DNA of 64,000 bases from Vibrio taketomensis (GCF_009938165.1 NZ_AP019650.1:1-64000), one strand, 5' to 3'; shown: positions 33,516 to 43,619, counted from the stretch's first letter. Made by a program: numbers and translations. Notes: generated from the sequence alone by a model not told the origin.

Positions 33516-34038
33516 GTTCAAAAGAAAAGACCCTTACTGAAAATAATTTCAGAACAACGTGTAAAATTTATTTGCCAACTCTAGCAAATAACTCTTTAAA
33601 TTCCGCATAAAATATTTTTATCTATTGGAATAGTTTTTCTAATGATAAAGATATTTAACGGGCTGTTTTGATGAAAGAGTAGATAAATCGGTAGCTTAGC
33701 GTGATGGAGTGCGAAGGTGGCAGTCGGGGGGAACGAGGACCTTTGACTGCTTTTTGACCTGTATTTTGCAGTGAATCGAAAAATTTAGCTGGAAATATGA
33801 GCGATTTATGTGCTTAATGAGCAGTACAGCGAAATGTTAAAATTTTATTACTTTCAGATATATAACAATTATTTTTGATGGTTTATTTGTTATTTATGTT
33901 GTCGGAAGTTGATAGTTATTAATGACAGTGTCAACAAGTAAAATTTCTTTTATCTCTGCAACAATCAGGCGTACTCTTCTTTAAGATAATTGGCAAATGC
34001 CAAAAACTAATAAAAACATTTCTGGAAGGAAGAAGACG
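33516..34038. other. Intergenic region between permease and catalase genes
   Basis: An AT-rich gap of about 520 bases holding both divergent promoters. A weak TyrR-like box is near 33560. No convincing small gene or RNA structure was seen, and no clear OxyR site could be assigned by eye. Confidence 0.45.
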
Positions 34039-35472
34039 ATGAGTAAGAAACTCACCACAGCGGCAGGCTGCCCAGTTGCACATAACCAAAACGTGATGAC
34101 AGCGGGCCCTCGTGGACCTCAACTACTGCAAGATGTTTGGTTTTTAGAGAAATTGGCACACTTTGACCGTGAAGTAATCCCAGAGCGTCGAATGCATGCA
34201 AAAGGCTCTGGTGCATACGGTACGTTCACCGTGACTCATGATATTACCCAATACTCGCGAGCAAAGATTTTTTCAGAAGTTGGTAAGCAAACTGAACTAT
34301 TTGCCCGTTTCACGACCGTAGCTGGTGAACGGGGCGCGGCAGACGCTGAGCGTGATATTCGAGGCTTTGCACTGAAATTTTATACCGAAGAGGGTAACTG
34401 GGATCTTGTTGGTAACAACACACCAGTATTCTTTTTGCGTGATCCGCTAAAATTCCCTGATCTTAACCACGCGGTAAAACGCGACCCTCGCACGAATATG
34501 CGCAGCGCAGTTAATAACTGGGATTTTTGGACATCATTACCAGAAGCATTCCATCAAGTGACGATCGTAATGAGTGATCGCGGTATCCCAGCTTCGTACC
34601 GTCACATGCATGGTTTCGGTAGTCATACCTTCAGTTTTATCAATGCGGACAATGAGCGTTTTTGGGTTAAATTCCACATGAAAACTCAGCAGGGTATTAA
34701 AAACCTTACCGACCAAGAAGCGGAGCAAATCATCGGTAAAGATCGTGAAAGCCATCAACGCGATTTGTATGAAGCCATTGAGCGTCAAGAGTTTCCTAAA
34801 TGGACTATGTACGTTCAAATCATGCCTGAACTAGAAGCGGATGAAGTAAACTTCAATCCATTTGATTTAACTAAAGTGTGGTCACAAAAAGATTACCCAC
34901 TGATTCAAGTTGGTGAGTTTGAGTTAAATCGTAACCCTGAAAACTTCTTTGTTGAGGTTGAGCAGTCAGCATTTAACCCTGCAGCCGTTGTACCGGGTAT
35001 CGGCTTCTCGCCAGATAAGATGTTGCAAGGCCGCCTATTTGCTTATGGTGATGCTCAGCGTTACCGCTTGGGTGTTAACCACCATCAAATTCCAGTTAAC
35101 GCACCTCGTTGTCCGGTACATAGTTACCATCGTGATGGCGCTATGCGCACTGACAGTAACTTTGGTTCAACGATTGGTTATGAGCCAAACTACAAACAAG
35201 AGTGGGCTGAACAACCAGATTATGCAGAGCCGCCACTGCGTATCAACGGTAATGCAGATAACTTTGATCATCGTTCTGACCAAGATTATTTCAGTCAGGC
35301 GGGAGATTTATTCCGCTTAATGAGCGAAGAACAACGCACGCAATTGTTTGAAAACACGGCTCGTTCAATGGATGGCGTACCGGAGTTTATCAAAGTTCGT
35401 CATGTTGAGCATGCGTATCAAGCTGATGAAGCGTATGGTCGTGGTCTAGAATTGGCACTAGGCTTAAAGTGA
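34039..35472 (+). CDS. Monofunctional heme catalase
   Basis: A 477-residue small-subunit (clade 3) catalase that breaks down hydrogen peroxide. The active-site His is in [12 protein letters not shown], the distal Asn in [11 protein letters not shown] and the heme-ligand Tyr in [14 protein letters not shown]. The start at [13 protein letters not shown] has GGAAGGAAGAAGA before it; the frame from 33997 is an extension with no family support. It is followed by a terminator and a convergent LysR regulator. Confidence 0.96.
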   Translation: MSKKLTTAAGCPVAHNQNVMTAGPRGPQLLQDVWFLEKLAHFDREVIPERRMHAKGSGAYGTFTVTHDITQYSRAKIFSEVGKQTELFARFTTVAGERGAADAERDIRGFALKFYTEEGNWDLVGNNTPVFFLRDPLKFPDLNHAVKRDPRTNMRSAVNNWDFWTSLPEAFHQVTIVMSDRGIPASYRHMHGFGSHTFSFINADNERFWVKFHMKTQQGIKNLTDQEAEQIIGKDRESHQRDLYEAIERQEFPKWTMYVQIMPELEADEVNFNPFDLTKVWSQKDYPLIQVGEFELNRNPENFFVEVEQSAFNPAAVVPGIGFSPDKMLQGRLFAYGDAQRYRLGVNHHQIPVNAPRCPVHSYHRDGAMRTDSNFGSTIGYEPNYKQEWAEQPDYAEPPLRINGNADNFDHRSDQDYFSQAGDLFRLMSEEQRTQLFENTARSMDGVPEFIKVRHVEHAYQADEAYGRGLELALGLK

Positions 35473-35496
35473 TCAGTTAAAACTAAATCAGCACAT

Positions 35497-35526
35497 AAAA
35501 AAGGCGCGGTTAGCGCCTTTTTTGTT
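35497..35526. terminator. Terminator after the catalase gene
   Basis: AAAAAGGCGC pairs with GCGCCTTTTT around GGTTA, with seven T residues to the right and A residues to the left. Confidence 0.92.
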
Positions 35527-35544
35527 GCTCGAAAAGCACCGTAG

Positions 35545-36435
35545 TTATATTCGTTGATTGGCCTTATTAAGCAGCAATTGATAAAACGCCATTGCAGCAG
35601 GACCTGTTTTTGCCCCTTTGGGTAGCGTGATATGGAGTGCGACTTGATAGCGCTGCGCTTGGTCGATGTCGACAATCTTGATATTGGGCTGCTTGTTTTC
35701 GTCGATCATGTGCAGAGGTAGGCGGCAATATCCTACACCTTGTTCGACGGCGCGAATCGCATGGTCAAAATTATCCACCGTTATACGCTGTCTTGATTTG
35801 AGCCAACCGACATCGCGTTTGCTGGCGTTCGATTCACCTAAATCTCTCACGACAATTTGGCAGGCGGTCGCGAAGTCGTTCATTTGCAACACGCTTTTCT
35901 CAGCTAATAGGTGTGTTTTAGCGACGACTGGCACCATGGTGGTGGTACCAAATGCTTCGGCAGGGTAGTTGGTGATGGGCAAGTTGATAATCGCAATATC
36001 GCTCAGCTCATTGACGACCATTTCGGTGGTTTTACTCAATGATGTTTCAACCACTTGAATGGACGTCGCACTGTTGCTAACAAGAAACTCTTGCATTGGG
36101 TGATAGAGCCAAAAGGGATCACACAAGTGGTCTATCGATACCGTGATCTGCGATTCAATGCCGCGGCTTAATTGGCTGCTAATCATCTCTAATTCATGAG
36201 CCTGCTCTAGCATTGAGTCAGCACGACGCAACAACATCTTACCATGATCAGTCAGCACGGCTCGGCGAGATTTTACGGTCAGTAACTTAACACCTAATTG
36301 TTGCTCGAGTTTGTTTATCGCATAGATCAGTGTGGTGTGACTTTTATTCAACTGCTCTGCCGCTGCCTGAATACTTCCTGCTTGTTCGATGTGATGGAGT
36401 GCTTGCCATTGATCTAGGGTCGTTCTTAGTTTCAT
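35545..36435 (-). CDS. LysR family transcriptional regulator
   Basis: A 296-residue LysR-type regulator with the N-terminal helix-turn-helix (WQALHHIEQAGSIQAAAEQLNKSHTTLIYAINKLEQQLG). It is divergent from a YdhR-like gene 125 bases away, the most likely target along with its own gene. The effector domain gives no clue to the ligand. The start codon ATG at 36435 agrees with the family. Confidence 0.92.
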   Translation of the reverse strand: MKLRTTLDQWQALHHIEQAGSIQAAAEQLNKSHTTLIYAINKLEQQLGVKLLTVKSRRAVLTDHGKMLLRRADSMLEQAHELEMISSQLSRGIESQITVSIDHLCDPFWLYHPMQEFLVSNSATSIQVVETSLSKTTEMVVNELSDIAIINLPITNYPAEAFGTTTMVPVVAKTHLLAEKSVLQMNDFATACQIVVRDLGESNASKRDVGWLKSRQRITVDNFDHAIRAVEQGVGYCRLPLHMIDENKQPNIKIVDIDQAQRYQVALHITLPKGAKTGPAAMAFYQLLLNKANQRI

Positions 36436-36560
36436 TGTGTCAATTATTTAGACAAATAATGGCAAAATTATGAACTTTAATGTCGAAAATATAAAGGCAA
36501 TAATTCGTTCATTCACAGCGCAATCCCATGTGGTTTGCCACTATATAAGGAATGATAACC

Positions 36561-36866
36561 ATGAAATTGCTACAAGTTGATTTTGATTTTCACGGCCCAT
36601 TTGGCGCAGAGATGACACAAGCGATGACGGGCTTAGCCGAATCAATTAACCAAGAACCAGGCGTAATCTGGAAAATTTGGACGCAAAGTGAAAAAGACCA
36701 ACTTGGTGGGGGTGTGTATTTGTTCGCGGACGAAAGCTCTGCTAAGGCTTATCTAGCCATGCACACTGAGCGCTTAACTCAAATGGGCATTACGAATATT
36801 CGAGGTGTGATTTTTGATATTAATCAGTCATTAAGCCTGATCAACCACGCGCCACTTGAGATATAA
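36561..36866 (+). CDS. YdhR-like putative monooxygenase
   Basis: A 101-residue dimeric alpha/beta-barrel-type protein of the YdhR family (KLLQVDFDFHGPFGAEMTQAMTGLAESINQEPGVIWKIWTQ). Members are thought to handle small aromatic compounds, but the reaction is unproven. The start is MKLLQVDF (36561) with AAGGAA before it; an in-frame ATG three codons upstream overlaps that ribosome site. It is divergent from the LysR gene. Confidence 0.85.
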   Translation: MKLLQVDFDFHGPFGAEMTQAMTGLAESINQEPGVIWKIWTQSEKDQLGGGVYLFADESSAKAYLAMHTERLTQMGITNIRGVIFDINQSLSLINHAPLEI

Positions 36867-36902
36867 CTAACCCTATTTTTCTTCTGCTTTAAAGCATGAC
36901 GA

Positions 36903-36951
36903 TACCCAAACAATCACGTTGTGAAACTTGCATCTTGATGTCGTTTGGGTA
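36903..36951. repeat. Candidate dispersed palindromic repeat
   Basis: TACCCAAAC (36903-36911) and GTTTGGGTA (36943-36951) enclose AACTTGCATCTTGATGTC. Hairpins of this kind with a TACCCAAAC border and an AACTTGCATCTTGATG core resemble small repeats common between genes in Vibrio. A related half may lie near 51909-51934 (ATACCCAAAG...TTCAGCATGCAGGA). The copy number cannot be checked here. Confidence 0.4.
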
Positions 36952-36972
36952 CACCAATTAACACTGTAAATT

Positions 36973-37353
36973 ATGACCAATAAAACTTTCCTAACGCTTC
37001 ATGGCGCTATCTATACCTCATTTGCTCTTGCTTTGTTTTTTGTGCCAAGTTTCTTGTGGCCAATGTATGGTGTAGAGATTAATGATCAATATGCGTACTT
37101 TCTCTCTCAGCATACGTCGATTTTCCTCGGGAGTGTGGCGGCAATCAGCCTATTCATGCGTAATATTGAGGCGGGCGTGGCGATGACTCAACTATTAAAA
37201 GCGTTACTTTTTGGTAATTTGCTTGGCGTGGTGATCACTACATATGCTGGTTTAACGGGAATTTTTGTGGGGTTTGGCTGGAGCGACCCGGCATTTTTCA
37301 CGCTTTTAAGTGTCATCAACGCGATGCAACTAAGAAAAACATTCAATGATTGA
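36973..37353 (+). CDS. Small integral membrane protein, unknown function
   Basis: A 126-residue protein with four hydrophobic segments (about residues 8-27, 47-63, 75-95 and 97-118). No family is recognised with confidence; the layout is like small DUF/DoxX-type membrane proteins. It follows the YdhR-like gene by about 100 bases, with a palindromic repeat in between, and could share its transcript. The ATG at 36973 has no strong ribosome site. Confidence 0.75.
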   Translation: MTNKTFLTLHGAIYTSFALALFFVPSFLWPMYGVEINDQYAYFLSQHTSIFLGSVAAISLFMRNIEAGVAMTQLLKALLFGNLLGVVITTYAGLTGIFVGFGWSDPAFFTLLSVINAMQLRKTFND

Positions 37354-37370
37354 TAAATAATGCTATCTAC

Positions 37371-37405
37371 TGAGGTGATAAGGCACTTTAGTGCTTAATC
37401 ACCTC
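37371..37405. other. Long imperfect inverted repeat in the prp upstream region
   Basis: TGAGGTGATAAGGCACT and AGTGCTTAATCACCTCA form a nearly perfect 17-base stem around TT. There is no T run, so it is either a weak terminator of the small membrane gene or a structured element. Confidence 0.5.
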
Positions 37406-37973
37406 ATCGTTCATCTTATCGCCATGCCTTGGTTCTGCTCTTTATTCTAAACAGCAAGCCTAATTGTTGCGGAAAAGCCCTATTGAAAAGATGGTTTTAT
37501 TGTCGACAGTCTCCGTTGGCTTAAATTAATAAGCCACGCTTTTATCTTATCTTAAACATTCGTTTTATCACCGTTAATTTAACTGTCGTGACATAGGGAA
37601 ATTGCGCTGACCTATTTATCGGTTTCTTTACTGTGCATAAAAGATTTTTAGAAACAAACCCATATTAATCAATGTTTAACCGTCATGTTTGTTCGATTTT
37701 CCAATGCTTTTTCTTTCGCCGTTAGACCTTCACGATGCTTGTATGGTGCATGACATTGGATGGTAAGAGGCAATCATCATTTGTCTGATGGGGACTCATT
37801 CTTTCGACACTATACCTTAGTCTAAATTGTCGACAATTTACTTGATTGTCGACACTGGCTTGTTCTATTTTGTGTTTAAGTTAATTATTTGTTTCATTAT
37901 TGTGGTTGCTGTTTTTGAGTGCTTTTGAGCATTTCGAATTGGTGATTAAGACCCGTTGCTACAGGCACTAGAG
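37406..37973. promoter_or_regulatory. Upstream control region of the prp operon
   Basis: A long 570-base leader region without a gene. It carries three TTGTCGACA-type palindromes at 37499-37510, 37825-37838 and 37845-37854, the last two in tandem about 125 bases before the regulator gene. Confidence 0.7.
37825..37855. promoter_or_regulatory. Tandem operators for the GntR-type propionate regulator
   Basis: The perfect palindrome AATTGTCGACAATT (37825-37838) is followed by GATTGTCGACAC (37844-37855). A third copy, ATTGTCGACAGT, lies at 37499-37510. Symmetric TTGTCGACAA sites are typical for GntR/FCD regulators, and the adjacent gene encodes one, so autoregulation of the operon is inferred. Confidence 0.75.
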
Positions 37974-38678
37974 ATGAATGTTGAATTAAATTCTGAGTTA
38001 CGAAACAGGCTAACAGATAAGGAACATACCAAATCTGTCACTCTGACCGAGGCGTTGATTGAAGTAATTGTTAACGGAGAGTTACCTCCTGGCAGCAAGA
38101 TTTCAGAGCCGGAGCTAGCGAAACGTTATCAAGTGAGTCGTGGTCCGTTGCGCGAGGCGATCATGCGACTTGAAGGCTTGGGACTGATAGAACGTGAAGC
38201 TCATGTAGGGGCCAGAGTCATTACGTTGTCGCCAGATAAGTTGGTTGAACTGTATGCAGTACGAGAAGCATTAGAAGGGATGGCCGCTCGTTTGGCTGCC
38301 CGTTATATGAGCCAAGAAGAGATTCTGAGTTTAGAGATGCTTCTGGCAAAGCATTCAGCTCATATCGATCAGGTAGAGGGTGCATCTTACTTCCATCAAG
38401 AAGGGGACTTCGACTTTCATTACCGCATCATTAAAGCCAGCCGCAATCAAAAGTTAATCGCGTTGCTTTGCGATGAGTTGTACCACTTGCTGCGCATGTA
38501 TCGTTATCAATCACCACGCTCTCAATCACGCCCAGAAGAGGCGTTAAATGAACACAAATTTATTCTTCAAGCGATTGTGAATCGCGATGAAGAGTTGGCA
38601 GAAATGCTGATGCGTCGCCACATCTCGGGCAGTCGCAAATTGATAGAACAACAGATTTCTCTTGCTGAAAACAATTAG
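37974..38678 (+). CDS. GntR family (FCD) regulator of the propionate operon
   Basis: A 234-residue regulator with an N-terminal winged helix (GSKISEPELAKRYQVSRGPLREAIMRLEGLGLI) and a helical FCD effector domain (VREALEGMAARLAARYMS, HEGDFDFHYRIIKAS-like segment). In bacteria with acnD-type methylcitrate operons the regulator is commonly of this family rather than the sigma-54 activator PrpR. It is the first gene of the operon and ends 29 bases before prpB. The start is placed at the ATG at 37974; a TTG six codons upstream is the alternative. Confidence 0.93.
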   Translation: MNVELNSELRNRLTDKEHTKSVTLTEALIEVIVNGELPPGSKISEPELAKRYQVSRGPLREAIMRLEGLGLIEREAHVGARVITLSPDKLVELYAVREALEGMAARLAARYMSQEEILSLEMLLAKHSAHIDQVEGASYFHQEGDFDFHYRIIKASRNQKLIALLCDELYHLLRMYRYQSPRSQSRPEEALNEHKFILQAIVNRDEELAEMLMRRHISGSRKLIEQQISLAENN

Positions 38679-38707
38679 GACCACAGAACTGATAAGGATA
38701 ACAACAG

Positions 38708-39604
38708 ATGAGCTTATCTCCTGGCGCGAAGTTTCGACTCGCGGTAAAAAATAATAATCCCCTACAAATCGTCGGAACCGTGAACCCATATTGCGCCATG
38801 ATGGCGAAGAATGTGGGGCATCAAGCGATCTATCTATCGGGTGGTGGTATCGCCAACGCCTCTTATGGTCTTCCTGATTTGGGTATTACAACACTCAACG
38901 ATGTGCTCGTGGATGTTGAGCGCATTACAAATGCCTGCGATTTACCTCTGCTTGTCGACATTGATACTGGTTTTGGCGGCGCATTTAACATCGCACGTAC
39001 CATTAGAGCGATGGAAAAAGCAGGCGCGGCAGCGGTGCACATCGAGGATCAAGTAGCTCAGAAACGTTGCGGTCATCGTCCCAATAAAGCCATTGTGACT
39101 CAGCAAGAGATGGTTGACCGAGTAAAAGCGGCAGTAGATGCACGCCGCGATGAAAACTTTGTGATTATGGCGCGCACCGATGCATTGGCCGTTGAGGGTA
39201 TGGAAAGTGCGATTGAACGTGCGATTGCTTGTGTTGAAGCAGGTGCGGATATGATTTTCCCTGAAGCAATGAGTGAACTTGGTCAGTATCAGCAATTTTC
39301 TAATGCACTGCGCGATGCGACGGGTAAACATGTTCCAATTCTTGCCAATATCACTGAATTTGGTCAAACGCCCCTTTACGGTTGTGAAGAATTAGCTCAA
39401 TCGAATGTTGATATGGTTCTGTATCCACTTAGCGCTTTTCGTGCCATGAACAAAGCCGCAGAAAACGTCTATCAGCATTTGCTGCAAGAGGGCAATCAGG
39501 AAGCGTTGATTAGCTCAATGCAAACGCGTAAAGAACTGTACGCCCATCTCAATTACCACACCTATGAAGATAAGCTTGATCAGCTGTTTTCTGAGGGCAA
39601 ATAA
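38708..39604 (+). CDS. prpB: 2-methylisocitrate lyase PrpB
   Basis: PrpB splits 2-methylisocitrate into pyruvate and succinate, the last step of the methylcitrate cycle. The catalytic cysteine motif KRCGH is present in [13 protein letters not shown], and the metal-binding [11 protein letters not shown] and [11 protein letters not shown] segments fit the isocitrate lyase superfamily. It has 298 residues, the usual length. GATAAGGATAACAACAG precedes the ATG. It is the first enzyme gene of the operon. Confidence 0.96.
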   Translation: MSLSPGAKFRLAVKNNNPLQIVGTVNPYCAMMAKNVGHQAIYLSGGGIANASYGLPDLGITTLNDVLVDVERITNACDLPLLVDIDTGFGGAFNIARTIRAMEKAGAAAVHIEDQVAQKRCGHRPNKAIVTQQEMVDRVKAAVDARRDENFVIMARTDALAVEGMESAIERAIACVEAGADMIFPEAMSELGQYQQFSNALRDATGKHVPILANITEFGQTPLYGCEELAQSNVDMVLYPLSAFRAMNKAAENVYQHLLQEGNQEALISSMQTRKELYAHLNYHTYEDKLDQLFSEGK

Positions 39605-39787
39605 CGTCACCGGTTCAACTTGACGTTGCGTCTATAAAAGAGGCGCCTTAAAGCCTGCAGATCCAAGTGGGCTTAGGTCATCATCAGAGTGATGAACAAA
39701 TACAGAATAATCCAATAACGTGAAACCGACCGATTCTAAAAATCGCTGCATAGAACAGCACTGAATCAGTCAGAAAAGGAGTTCAAC

Positions 39788-40915
39788 ATGCCTACGAAAG
39801 AAATAGGTGGCGCGGGCCTACGTGGTCAAAGCGCAGGTAGCACTGCATTGTGCACTGTCGGCAAATCGGGGACGGGTCTAACTTATCGTGGTTACGATAT
39901 TACTGACCTTGCAAATAACGCTCAGTTTGAAGAGGTGGCTCATCTTTTGTTACGCGGTCACTTGCCGGATCAACAAGAGTTAGATACCTACAAAACTCAC
40001 CTCATCAATCTGCGTGGTTTACCCCAAGCATTGAAAGAAGCATTGGAGCTGATTCCTGCGGATGCTCATCCGATGGATGTGATGCGCACAGGTTGCTCTA
40101 TGTTGGGTAACCTTGAACAAGAACAAGACTTTTCACAGCAGTTGCATGCGACAGAGCGTATGTTAGCGCTATTTCCGGCCATTATTTGTTATTGGTATCG
40201 TTATAGTCATGATTGCGTGCGTATCGATACAGAAGATCAATCGCAAGACTCGATTGGCGGCTACTTCCTAAAACTGTTGACCGATAAAGAACCGAGTGCA
40301 CTGCATAAACAAGTGATGCACTGTTCATTGATCCTCTATGCCGAGCATGAGTTTAATGCTTCGACGTTTGCTGCACGTGTTTGTGCCTCAACGCTGTCTG
40401 ATCTGCATTCTTGCATTACTGGTGCGATTGGTACATTGCGTGGACCTTTACATGGCGGTGCTAATGAAGCGGCAATGGAGATGATAGAGAACTGGCAAAC
40501 GCCAGATGAAGCAGAGCAAAACATTCTGCGCATGCTAGAAAATAAAGACAAAATCATGGGCTTTGGTCATGCTATCTATCGTGAAAGCGATCCGCGTAAT
40601 GCCCTTATCAAGTGTTGGTCAAAAGCGCTGTCAGAAGCGGTAGGTGATACGCATTTATACGCGGTGTCAGAGCGAGTAGAAGCTGTGATGAAACGTGAGA
40701 AAGGCCTGTTCTGCAATGCGGACTTCTTCCATGCTTCGGCTTACCATTTTATGGATATTCCAACCAAATTGTTCACCCCTATTTTTGTTATGAGCCGACT
40801 TACCGGTTGGGCTGCGCATGTTTATGAACAGCGTGAGAACAACCGCATCATTCGCCCAAGTGCCGATTACACCGGCCCAGAATATCAAGAATGGATGCCA
40901 ATCGAGCAACGCTAA
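39788..40915 (+). CDS. prpC: 2-methylcitrate synthase PrpC
   Basis: PrpC condenses propionyl-CoA with oxaloacetate. The 375-residue protein has citrate-synthase motifs: GLTYRGYDITDLA near the N terminus, GPLHGGANEAAMEMI with a catalytic His, GFGHAIYRESDPRN and the late FHASAYHFMDIPTKLFTPIF. It is separated from prpB by about 180 bases without an obvious terminator, and AAAAGGAGT precedes its ATG. A large hairpin lies just after its stop. Confidence 0.96.
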   Translation: MPTKEIGGAGLRGQSAGSTALCTVGKSGTGLTYRGYDITDLANNAQFEEVAHLLLRGHLPDQQELDTYKTHLINLRGLPQALKEALELIPADAHPMDVMRTGCSMLGNLEQEQDFSQQLHATERMLALFPAIICYWYRYSHDCVRIDTEDQSQDSIGGYFLKLLTDKEPSALHKQVMHCSLILYAEHEFNASTFAARVCASTLSDLHSCITGAIGTLRGPLHGGANEAAMEMIENWQTPDEAEQNILRMLENKDKIMGFGHAIYRESDPRNALIKCWSKALSEAVGDTHLYAVSERVEAVMKREKGLFCNADFFHASAYHFMDIPTKLFTPIFVMSRLTGWAAHVYEQRENNRIIRPSADYTGPEYQEWMPIEQR

Positions 40916-40963
40916 CCATACCGATTAGTTTGTGTGACCAGCACGATTTTAAAGATTGGAGTG

Positions 40964-40995
40964 ACTCTTCCCCACAGAGCTATGTGGGGAAGAGT
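40964..40995. other. Perfect 13-base hairpin between prpC and acnD
   Basis: ACTCTTCCCCACA (40964-40976) and TGTGGGGAAGAGT (40983-40995) are exact inverted copies around a GAGCTA loop, starting 49 bases after the prpC stop and ending 22 bases before the acnD start. There is no T run, so the structure may protect or process the operon mRNA rather than end it. Confidence 0.7.
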
Positions 40996-41017
40996 GAAAT
41001 TACTTGGAAGTAAGCCC

Positions 41018-43609
41018 ATGACAATAAATACTCAATACCGAAAACCACTTGCAGGCACTTCGCTAGATTATTTTGATGCTCGTGAAGCTGTGGATGCTAT
41101 CTCCCCTAACGCCTACAGTAAGCTACCTTACACATCGCGTGTACTGGCCGAGCAGTTAGTACGTCGCTGCGACCCTTCTATGTTGGAAGCGAGTCTTAAG
41201 CAACTTATTGAGCGCAAACGCGATCTCGATTTCCCTTGGTATCCGGCGCGTGTCGTTTGCCATGACATTCTTGGCCAAACAGCTTTGGTGGATTTGGCGG
41301 GTCTGCGTGATGCGATTGCGGAACAAAGTGGCGATCCTGCAAAAGTGAATCCTGTGGTTGAAACACAGTTGATTGTGGATCACTCTTTGGCGGTTGAGCA
41401 CGGCGGATTTGACCCAGACGCATTTGAGAAAAATCGCGCGATTGAAGATCGCCGCAACGAGGACCGCTTTCATTTTATTGAATGGTGTAAAACCGCCTTT
41501 GAAAACGTCAGCGTGATCCCCGCAGGCAACGGCATTATGCACCAAATCAATCTTGAGAAAATGTCACCCGTGGTGCAAGCCAAACAAGGTATCGCTTATC
41601 CAGATACGTGTGTGGGTACCGACAGCCATACGCCACACGTTGATGCGTTGGGTGTAATTGCGATTGGCGTTGGCGGGCTTGAAGCTGAAACCGTGATGCT
41701 CGGCCGACCATCGATGATGCGTTTACCAGATATCGTCGGCGTGAAGCTAACCGGTAAACGTCAACCGGGGATTACCGCGACCGATATTGTATTGGCGATC
41801 ACCGAGTTTCTGCGCAATGAGCGTGTGGTTTCAAGCTACCTTGAGTTCTTTGGTGAAGGAGCTCGAGACCTCACTATTGGCGATCGCGCAACCATCTCCA
41901 ATATGACGCCAGAATATGGTGCGACTGCCGGTATGTTCTACATTGATGAGCAGACCATCAACTACTTAAAACTGACTGGTCGAGACGAAGAGCAAGTGGC
42001 ACTTGTCGAAAACTACGCCAAGCAGACCGGTCTTTGGGCAGATCAGTTAGATAGCGCTGAATATGAACGTGTGCTTGAGTTTGATCTCTCTAGCGTGACG
42101 CGCAATATGGCAGGCCCTTCAAACCCACATCGCCGTTTACCAACTTCTGAACTTGCGCAGCGCGGGATTGCCGTTCGCCAGCAAGAGCATCAAGAAGATG
42201 GAAAGCTACCGGATGGGGCTGTGATTATTGCGGCGATTACTTCATGCACTAACACCAGTAACCCGCGCAACGTGGTGGCAGCAGGTTTGGTAGCGAAAAA
42301 AGCCAACCAACTTGGTTTAGTGCGCAAGCCTTGGGTTAAGTCCTCGTTTGCTCCGGGCTCTAAAGTGGCCAAGCTATATCTTGAAGAAGCGGGTTTGCTA
42401 AGTGAAATGGAAAAACTTGGCTTTGGGATTGTTGCTTATGCCTGTACTACCTGCAACGGCATGAGTGGTGCGTTGGACCCTGAAATTCAGCAAGAGATTA
42501 TTGAACGTGATCTCTACTCAACAGCGGTGTTATCGGGTAACCGTAACTTTGATGGCCGTATTCACCCTTATGCCAAACAGGCATTTCTTGCATCACCGCC
42601 GCTGGTGGTCGCTTATGCGCTAGCGGGTACGATTCGGTTTGATATTGAGCGTGATGCGCTGGGCACTAACGCGCAAGGTGAGCCGATTTATCTGAATGAC
42701 CTCTGGCCTAGTGATGAGGAAATCGATGCGGTGGTGGGCAAATACGTCAAACCGGAGCAGTTTAACCAAGTCTATATTCAGATGTTTAAACTCGATGACT
42801 CTGAGCGCAGTCAAAGCCCACTCTATGATTGGCGTGAAATGAGTACTTACATACGTCGCCCGCCTTATTGGCAGGGAGCGTTGGCAGGTGAGCGTTCACT
42901 TGCAGGTATGCGACCACTGGCGATACTGGGCGATAACATTACGACTGATCACCTTTCGCCTTCTAATGCGATTTTGCCAAGTAGCGCCGCCGGTGAATAC
43001 CTAGCGAAAATGGGACTACCGGAAGAAGACTTTAACTCCTACGCCACTCACCGCGGCGACCATCTAACCGCGCAACGTGCCACCTTTGCCAATCCGAAAC
43101 TGTTTAATGAAATGGTGCTAGAAAATGGTCAAGTCGTACAAGGTTCGCTTGCCCGTGTCGAGCCTGAGGGTAAAGTCACCCGCATGTGGGAAGCGATTGA
43201 AACTTATATGAATCGCAAGCAGCCGCTAATTGTGGTGGCGGGTGCTGATTATGGTCAAGGTTCATCCCGTGACTGGGCAGCAAAAGGTGTGCGCCTGGCC
43301 GGAGTTGAAGCGATTGTGGCCGAAGGGTTTGAACGTATTCACCGTACCAACTTAGTTGGCATGGGGGTATTGCCGCTGCAATTTAAGTCTGGAATCGATC
43401 GCAACACGCTGCAATTAGATGGCACCGAACTGTATGACGTTATCGGGGAGATTGCACCTGGTACCGATTTGGCTTTAGTGATCACTCGTGCGAACGGTGA
43501 GAAGTTAGATGTACCAGTCACGTGCCGTCTTGATACCGCAGATGAAGTCAGCGTGTACCAAGCGGGTGGTGTGTTGCAGCGTTTTGCCCAAGATTTTCTT
43601 GCTCAGTAG
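41018..43609 (+). CDS. acnD: Fe/S-dependent 2-methylcitrate dehydratase AcnD
   Basis: AcnD dehydrates 2-methylcitrate to 2-methylaconitate and needs PrpF to complete the step. The 863-residue protein is aconitase-like. Cluster ligands lie in AAITSCTNTSNPRN and YACTTCNGMSGALDPE, the substrate motif is CVGTDSHTPHVDALG, and the swivel domain follows (GADYGQGSSRDWAAKG). The start is MTINTQYRKPL (41018). The open frame upstream to 40934 runs through the hairpin at 40964-40995 and lacks family similarity. It is followed ten bases later by prpF. Confidence 0.95.
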   Translation: MTINTQYRKPLAGTSLDYFDAREAVDAISPNAYSKLPYTSRVLAEQLVRRCDPSMLEASLKQLIERKRDLDFPWYPARVVCHDILGQTALVDLAGLRDAIAEQSGDPAKVNPVVETQLIVDHSLAVEHGGFDPDAFEKNRAIEDRRNEDRFHFIEWCKTAFENVSVIPAGNGIMHQINLEKMSPVVQAKQGIAYPDTCVGTDSHTPHVDALGVIAIGVGGLEAETVMLGRPSMMRLPDIVGVKLTGKRQPGITATDIVLAITEFLRNERVVSSYLEFFGEGARDLTIGDRATISNMTPEYGATAGMFYIDEQTINYLKLTGRDEEQVALVENYAKQTGLWADQLDSAEYERVLEFDLSSVTRNMAGPSNPHRRLPTSELAQRGIAVRQQEHQEDGKLPDGAVIIAAITSCTNTSNPRNVVAAGLVAKKANQLGLVRKPWVKSSFAPGSKVAKLYLEEAGLLSEMEKLGFGIVAYACTTCNGMSGALDPEIQQEIIERDLYSTAVLSGNRNFDGRIHPYAKQAFLASPPLVVAYALAGTIRFDIERDALGTNAQGEPIYLNDLWPSDEEIDAVVGKYVKPEQFNQVYIQMFKLDDSERSQSPLYDWREMSTYIRRPPYWQGALAGERSLAGMRPLAILGDNITTDHLSPSNAILPSSAAGEYLAKMGLPEEDFNSYATHRGDHLTAQRATFANPKLFNEMVLENGQVVQGSLARVEPEGKVTRMWEAIETYMNRKQPLIVVAGADYGQGSSRDWAAKGVRLAGVEAIVAEGFERIHRTNLVGMGVLPLQFKSGIDRNTLQLDGTELYDVIGEIAPGTDLALVITRANGEKLDVPVTCRLDTADEVSVYQAGGVLQRFAQDFLAQ

Positions 43610-43619
43610 GAAGGTGACT

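Noticed and set aside
33560..33577. TyrR box upstream of the aromatic amino acid permease
   Set aside because: The first half TGTAAA is perfect but the second half has two mismatches; too weak to list as a site of its own.
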